A stretch of DNA of 64,000 bases. It comes from Streptomyces sp. NBC_00433. Lineage in GTDB: Bacteria > Actinomycetota > Actinomycetes > Streptomycetales > Streptomycetaceae. The translations under genes and the position numbers were made by a program. Positions 60,504 through 64,000 of this stretch are shown piece by piece. The stretch lies in assembly GCA_036015235.1 (NCBI GenBank), contig CP107926.1, positions 1,426,001 to 1,490,000 of the forward strand, written 5' to 3'. Positions within the stretch are counted from its first letter, which is position 1, and the number at the start of each line of letters is the position of its first letter. The notes below the pieces were generated by a model. That model worked only from the letters and a program-made list of their open reading frames with translations, did not search any database and was not told where the DNA came from.

Positions 60504-61933
60504 GGTTGCGTCCTTGGAAGTGGTGTAGCGGGTTGGACCTGATCCGGGGGTTTGTCCCGGCGTCCGGGTTGGTGCCCGCATAGAGAGACGGCCACCGGCT
60601 GATCTTCGAAGTGTCTAAGCCTCGAAGGAGATCAGCACGATGACCGCACATGACAGTCTGCCCCTGCACGCCCTGACCGAGGAGAACTTGGCCTCGGCGA
60701 GTCCTGACCTGCTGCGCGCGATGATCAAGACGTTCGCCGACGCGCTGATGTCGGCGGAGGCCGACGCGCTCTGCAACGCCGAGTACGGGCAGGCCAGCGA
60801 CGAGCGCGTCAACCACCGCAACGGTTATCGCCCGCGGGAGTGGGACACCCGCGCCGGCACCGTCGAACTCGCGATCCCCAAGCTGCGGCAAGGCAGCTAC
60901 TTCCCGCACTGGCTGCTGGAACGGCGCCGCAGGGCCGAACAAGCCCTCATCTCCGTGGTCGCCACCGCCTACCTCCTCGGCGTCTCAACCCGCCGTGTCG
61001 AGAAACTCGCCCAGTCCCTCGGCGTCACCCAGCTGTCGAAATCCCAGGTCAGCGCCATGTCCAAGCACCTGGACGAGCAAGTCACCGCGTTCCGCAACCG
61101 GCCCCTGGACGCAGGCCCGTACGCCTTCGTCTGGGTCGACGCCCTCACCCAGAAGGTCCGCGAGCAGGGCCGGACCGTCAACGTCCACGCCCTCGTCGCG
61201 GTCGGAGTCAACGCCGACGGGCACCGCGAGATCCTCGGCATCGACGTCGCCACCGCAGAAGACGGCGCCGGCTGGCTGGCGTTCCTGCGCTCGCTGACCG
61301 CCCGCGGCCTGAGCGGAGTCCAGCTCGTCGTCTCCGACGCCCACACCGGCCTGGTCAATGCGATCGGGGCGGTCCTGCCCGGCGCGTCCTGGCAGCGCTG
61401 CCGCACCCACTACGCCCGCAACCTGCTCTCCCAAGTGCCGAAATCCGCCCAGCCCTGGGTGGCCACCCTGCTGCGGACGGTCTTCGAACAACCCGACACC
61501 GATGCGGTGAAAGCCCAGATGACGCACGTGCTGAACGCCTTGGAGGCGAAGTTCCCCAAGGCCGCCGCACACCTGGACACCGCCCAGCATGACCTGCTGG
61601 CCTTCACCGCCTTCCCCCGCGAGATCTGGCGGCAGATCTGGTCGAACAACCCGCAGGAGCGCCTGAACAAGGAGATCCGCCGCCGCACCGACGTCGTCGG
61701 GATCTTCCCCGACCGCACCGCACTCATCCGCCTGGTCGGCGCAGTCCTGGCCGAGCAGAACGACGAATGGACCGAAGCCCGCCGCTACATGGGGCTCGAC
61801 CTGCTCGCCAAAGCCCGCCTCCACTCGATCGGGTCAGAAACCGACGAGACCGCCCTGCCCACCGAACTCACCGCATAGCCTCAAAACAAGATCGCCGAGT
61901 GGCCGTCGATACACCACTCCAGCGGACGTGACC
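60504..61933 (+). mobile_element. IS256-type element, copy B
   Basis: The element is 1430 bp and matches copy A at 53914-55343 in opposite orientation. Perfect 8-bp target duplications GGGTGCCC flank it at 60496-60503 and 61934-61941. The duplications of A and B differ, so the two inserted separately and the DNA between is not a composite transposon. Confidence 0.9.
60640..61878 (+). CDS. IS256-family transposase, copy B
   Basis: The 412-residue protein is identical to that at 53969, with the DDE residues Asp167, Asp233 and Glu340. ATG 60640 follows GAAGGAGAT. The two identical genes are in inverted orientation, 5.4 kb apart. Confidence 0.9.
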   Translation: MTAHDSLPLHALTEENLASASPDLLRAMIKTFADALMSAEADALCNAEYGQASDERVNHRNGYRPREWDTRAGTVELAIPKLRQGSYFPHWLLERRRRAEQALISVVATAYLLGVSTRRVEKLAQSLGVTQLSKSQVSAMSKHLDEQVTAFRNRPLDAGPYAFVWVDALTQKVREQGRTVNVHALVAVGVNADGHREILGIDVATAEDGAGWLAFLRSLTARGLSGVQLVVSDAHTGLVNAIGAVLPGASWQRCRTHYARNLLSQVPKSAQPWVATLLRTVFEQPDTDAVKAQMTHVLNALEAKFPKAAAHLDTAQHDLLAFTAFPREIWRQIWSNNPQERLNKEIRRRTDVVGIFPDRTALIRLVGAVLAEQNDEWTEARRYMGLDLLAKARLHSIGSETDETALPTELTA

Positions 61934-62061
61934 GGGTGCCCAATCGTTTTGGCCCCAGGTATTGCCAGCGAATCTGCACCCGTTCTGCGGACCTGTCAAT
62001 CCCCTCGAACGTCCTTGTCGCGCGTGGGCGACCGGCGTCGTCGAACGCCCGGTCGGAAGTG

Positions 62062-62090
62062 TTGACATGCCCCCAAGGCGGCCTGATGCT
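62062..62090 (+). promoter_or_regulatory. Candidate promoter of the GH32 gene
   Basis: TTGACA (62062-62067) is followed after 17 bases by GATGCT (62085-62090). The -35 box is perfect and the -10 box is poor. It lies 120 bases before the GTG start and just upstream of an inverted repeat. Confidence 0.4.
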
Positions 62091-62101
62091 GTCGGGCAGC
62101 C

Positions 62102-62123
62102 GTTGAGGATACGTTCCCTCAAC
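62102..62123. promoter_or_regulatory. Inverted repeat between GH32 promoter and gene
   Basis: GTTGAGG (62102-62108) and CCTCAAC (62117-62123) form 7-bp arms with an 8-base centre. Directly after the candidate promoter it would suit a repressor site; it may also fold in the leader RNA. Confidence 0.45.
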
Positions 62124-62210
62124 ATCCCGGCAATCTCCCCGTCGCCGCTTCGCGACCGTAAGGTGTCGCCACTCCGTAGCTGTCGTATGTCTTCCGCAAC
62201 CGGAGGAACT

Positions 62211-64000
62211 GTGAACGTTCGACGCCCATCAGCCCTGGTCAGCCGCGTAGTCATGGCGCTCGCGCTGCTGATCGCGGCCGCCCAGGCGGCTCTGACCCCG
62301 CAGCATGCGCAAGCCGACCAAGCGCCCGTATACCGGGCGGCTTACCACTTCACCGTGCCCGACAACTGGATGAACGACCCGCAGCGGCCGATCTTCGTCG
62401 ACGGCAAGTACCAGTACTACTACCTGTACAACGCCGACTACACGCACAGTGTGGGGACCGCGTGGCGCAGAAGCACCACCACGGACAACCTGGCGTTCCA
62501 GGACCAAGGTGTCGCGATCCCGAAGAACACCCAACCCAACGGCGACATATGGTCAGGGTCCGCAGTCGTCGACGGCTCGAACACGGCCGGCTTCGGAGCG
62601 AATGCCGTTGTCTCCGTTATGACCCAGCGTGACAGCAGCAGCGGAGCCCAGGCACAGTTCCTGTGGTACTCCACCGACGGGGGGAAGACGTTCTCGCACT
62701 ACAGCGACACCCCCGTGCTCCCCAACCCAGGGAAAGCCGACTTCCGCGACCCGAAGATCGTCCGAGACGCGGCCCACAACCGCTGGGTGATGGCTCTCGC
62801 CGAGGGCAACAGCATCGGGTTCTATACCTCGTCCGACGTGAAGCACTGGCAGTTCCAGAGCACCTTCGGCACCAGCGGAATCGGTACCATCGAGTGCCCG
62901 GACCTGTTCTCCGTCCAAGCCGACGACGGCACCACGAAGTGGGTCCTCGGCGCGGGGGCCAACGGCAAGGCGTCCGGGCTGCCCAACACGTATGCCTACT
63001 GGACCGGAACCTTCAGCGGGACAGGGTTTCAGGCGGACCAGGCCGCCCCGCAGTGGCTGGACTACGGCTGGGACTGGTACGGCGCGGTCACCTGGGACAA
63101 GATGGTCGGCGGCTCGCCCGACCCGGCCGTCCGGTACGCGATGGGCTGGATGAACAACTGGGACTACCCCGACAGCACTCCGACCTGGTCCAACGACGGC
63201 TTCAACGGCACGGACTCGATCGTGAGAGAGATCCGTCTCAAGAAGCAGGACGGAGCCCTCTACAGCCTGGTCTCCCAGCCCGTCAGCGCGCTGGACAGCA
63301 TTGTCAACCGCACCGTCGACCTGGGGACGATCCCGGTCAACGGGCAGGTGCCGCTGTCGTACAGCGGCAGCACCTACGAGCTGAGCGCGGACGTGAGCTG
63401 GGACACCGCGACCAACATCGGCCTCCAGTTGCGCAAGTCGGCCGACGGCACCCACCACGCCGATGTCGGCGTCTCCGGTGGCAACGTGTACGTCAACCGC
63501 TCTCAGACCGGCAACCCGGATGGGTCGGGCCGATATGTGGAGAGTCGGTCGCCGATCAGCAAGAAGACCGTCCATCTGCGCATCCTGGTCGATCGCACCA
63601 CTCTGGAGGTCTTCGTTGACGACGGTAAATACGTCCACTCCAGCGAGATTTTTCCAGCCCCCGAAGACAAGGGGATCTCGCTGTACAGTGCCGGCGGACC
63701 GGCGCAGTTCTCCAATGTGGTGATCCGTGAGTTCAAGGATATCTACAGCACGACGAAGGCCGATGACGGGAACAATCCCGGGAGCAATCTGACTGGTCCG
63801 TGGCGCGCGGCGGGCGGGTCGTGGACGTCTCTCCCGGACGGGAAGACGGGGACTGCGCCGGGCGACGGGTTCTACGTCTCGGCGCAGTCGGGTTCGGATT
63901 TCTCCTATGCGGCTGATTTGCGGCTGGACACCGCGAATGCTGCGGGGATCACTTTCCGGGCGTCGAATGACCTGGCCAAGCACTACACGGTCAACATCAA
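62211..64000 (+). CDS. Secreted GH32 fructan hydrolase (levanase/inulinase-like), 3' end outside window
   Basis: GTG 62211 follows GGAGGAACT. The frame is open to the window end (596 codons). A signal peptide (VVMALALLIAAAQAALTPQHAQA) precedes the five-bladed propeller. The nucleophile is Asp56 in NWMNDPQ, the transition-state stabiliser Asp180 in FRDPK, and the acid/base Glu228 in IECPDLF. A beta-sandwich follows (to about residue 510) with a further carbohydrate-binding-like module (YAADLRLDTANAAGITFRAS) continuing out of the window. It hydrolyses beta-fructans such as levan or inulin outside the cell. The GC of third positions is slightly lower than in neighbours. Confidence 0.9.
   Translation, partial: MNVRRPSALVSRVVMALALLIAAAQAALTPQHAQADQAPVYRAAYHFTVPDNWMNDPQRPIFVDGKYQYYYLYNADYTHSVGTAWRRSTTTDNLAFQDQGVAIPKNTQPNGDIWSGSAVVDGSNTAGFGANAVVSVMTQRDSSSGAQAQFLWYSTDGGKTFSHYSDTPVLPNPGKADFRDPKIVRDAAHNRWVMALAEGNSIGFYTSSDVKHWQFQSTFGTSGIGTIECPDLFSVQADDGTTKWVLGAGANGKASGLPNTYAYWTGTFSGTGFQADQAAPQWLDYGWDWYGAVTWDKMVGGSPDPAVRYAMGWMNNWDYPDSTPTWSNDGFNGTDSIVREIRLKKQDGALYSLVSQPVSALDSIVNRTVDLGTIPVNGQVPLSYSGSTYELSADVSWDTATNIGLQLRKSADGTHHADVGVSGGNVYVNRSQTGNPDGSGRYVESRSPISKKTVHLRILVDRTTLEVFVDDGKYVHSSEIFPAPEDKGISLYSAGGPAQFSNVVIREFKDIYSTTKADDGNNPGSNLTGPWRAAGGSWTSLPDGKTGTAPGDGFYVSAQSGSDFSYAADLRLDTANAAGITFRASNDLAKHYTVNI

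Noticed and set aside
53906..61941. Composite transposon formed by the two IS256-type copies
   Set aside because: The outer flanks differ (GATGACTG versus GGGTGCCC), while each copy has its own matching pair. The copies inserted separately.

Overview
The window is high-GC actinobacterial DNA, most likely a Streptomyces (or close relative) chromosome arm. The signs are the strong GC bias at third codon positions, frequent GTG and TTG starts behind GGAGG-type ribosome sites, and Streptomyces-style families: XRE-TPR regulators, SpoIIE phosphatases, SGNH lipases, GH92 and GH2 secreted glycosidases, and lanthipeptide relics. No tRNA, rRNA or CRISPR array was seen.

Layout. 1-1.45 kb: the 3' end of a BY-type tyrosine kinase gene, then decayed DNA (IS end, DUF6000 relic, integrase relic). 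1.46-5.9 kb: secreted SGNH hydrolase, a membrane-anchored NB-ARC/TPR protein and a regulator relic. 6.2-14.7 kb: small-molecule enzymes and one-domain regulators (HSL esterase, cupin, TetR, HxlR, alpha/beta hydrolase, ArsR, MDR oxidoreductase) mixed with frameshifted or truncated genes and a dead IS. 15-16.4 kb: SpoIIE-type membrane phosphatase. 17.5-23.6 kb: an intact exopolysaccharide operon of a GT2 synthase, two exported beta-helix proteins and UDP-glucose dehydrogenase. 24-29.1 kb: TauE permease, then a ureide (biuret or oxalurate-like) catabolic set of two cysteine hydrolases, an NCS2 permease and an AtzH/HpxZ-like protein. 29.1-38 kb: IS and integrase scars around two secreted glycosidases (GH2-CBM13 and GH92), each with LacI-type palindromes upstream.

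38.4-45 kb holds the most unusual block. Three leftward genes (HSPA12-like Hsp70, a GrpE-like coiled-coil protein, a second coiled-coil protein) lead into a patatin phospholipase. All but the first junction are 4-bp ATGA overlaps. A TIR-domain protein diverges from the Hsp70 gene. This looks like a chaperone-controlled effector system, possibly antiphage. A HIT/XRE pair follows.

47-62 kb is an accessory zone. It has a complete IS3 element with a GGGAAAA slippery site and 3-bp duplication, a frameshifted IS256-type element, and two identical 1430-bp IS256-type copies in opposite orientation, each with its own perfect 8-bp target duplication. Between and beside them lie lanthipeptide LanB/LanC relics, several small immunity-like proteins, a TPR gene bounded by 27-bp inverted repeats, and an ABC exporter. 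The window ends inside a secreted GH32 fructan hydrolase whose upstream region was split by one of the IS copies.
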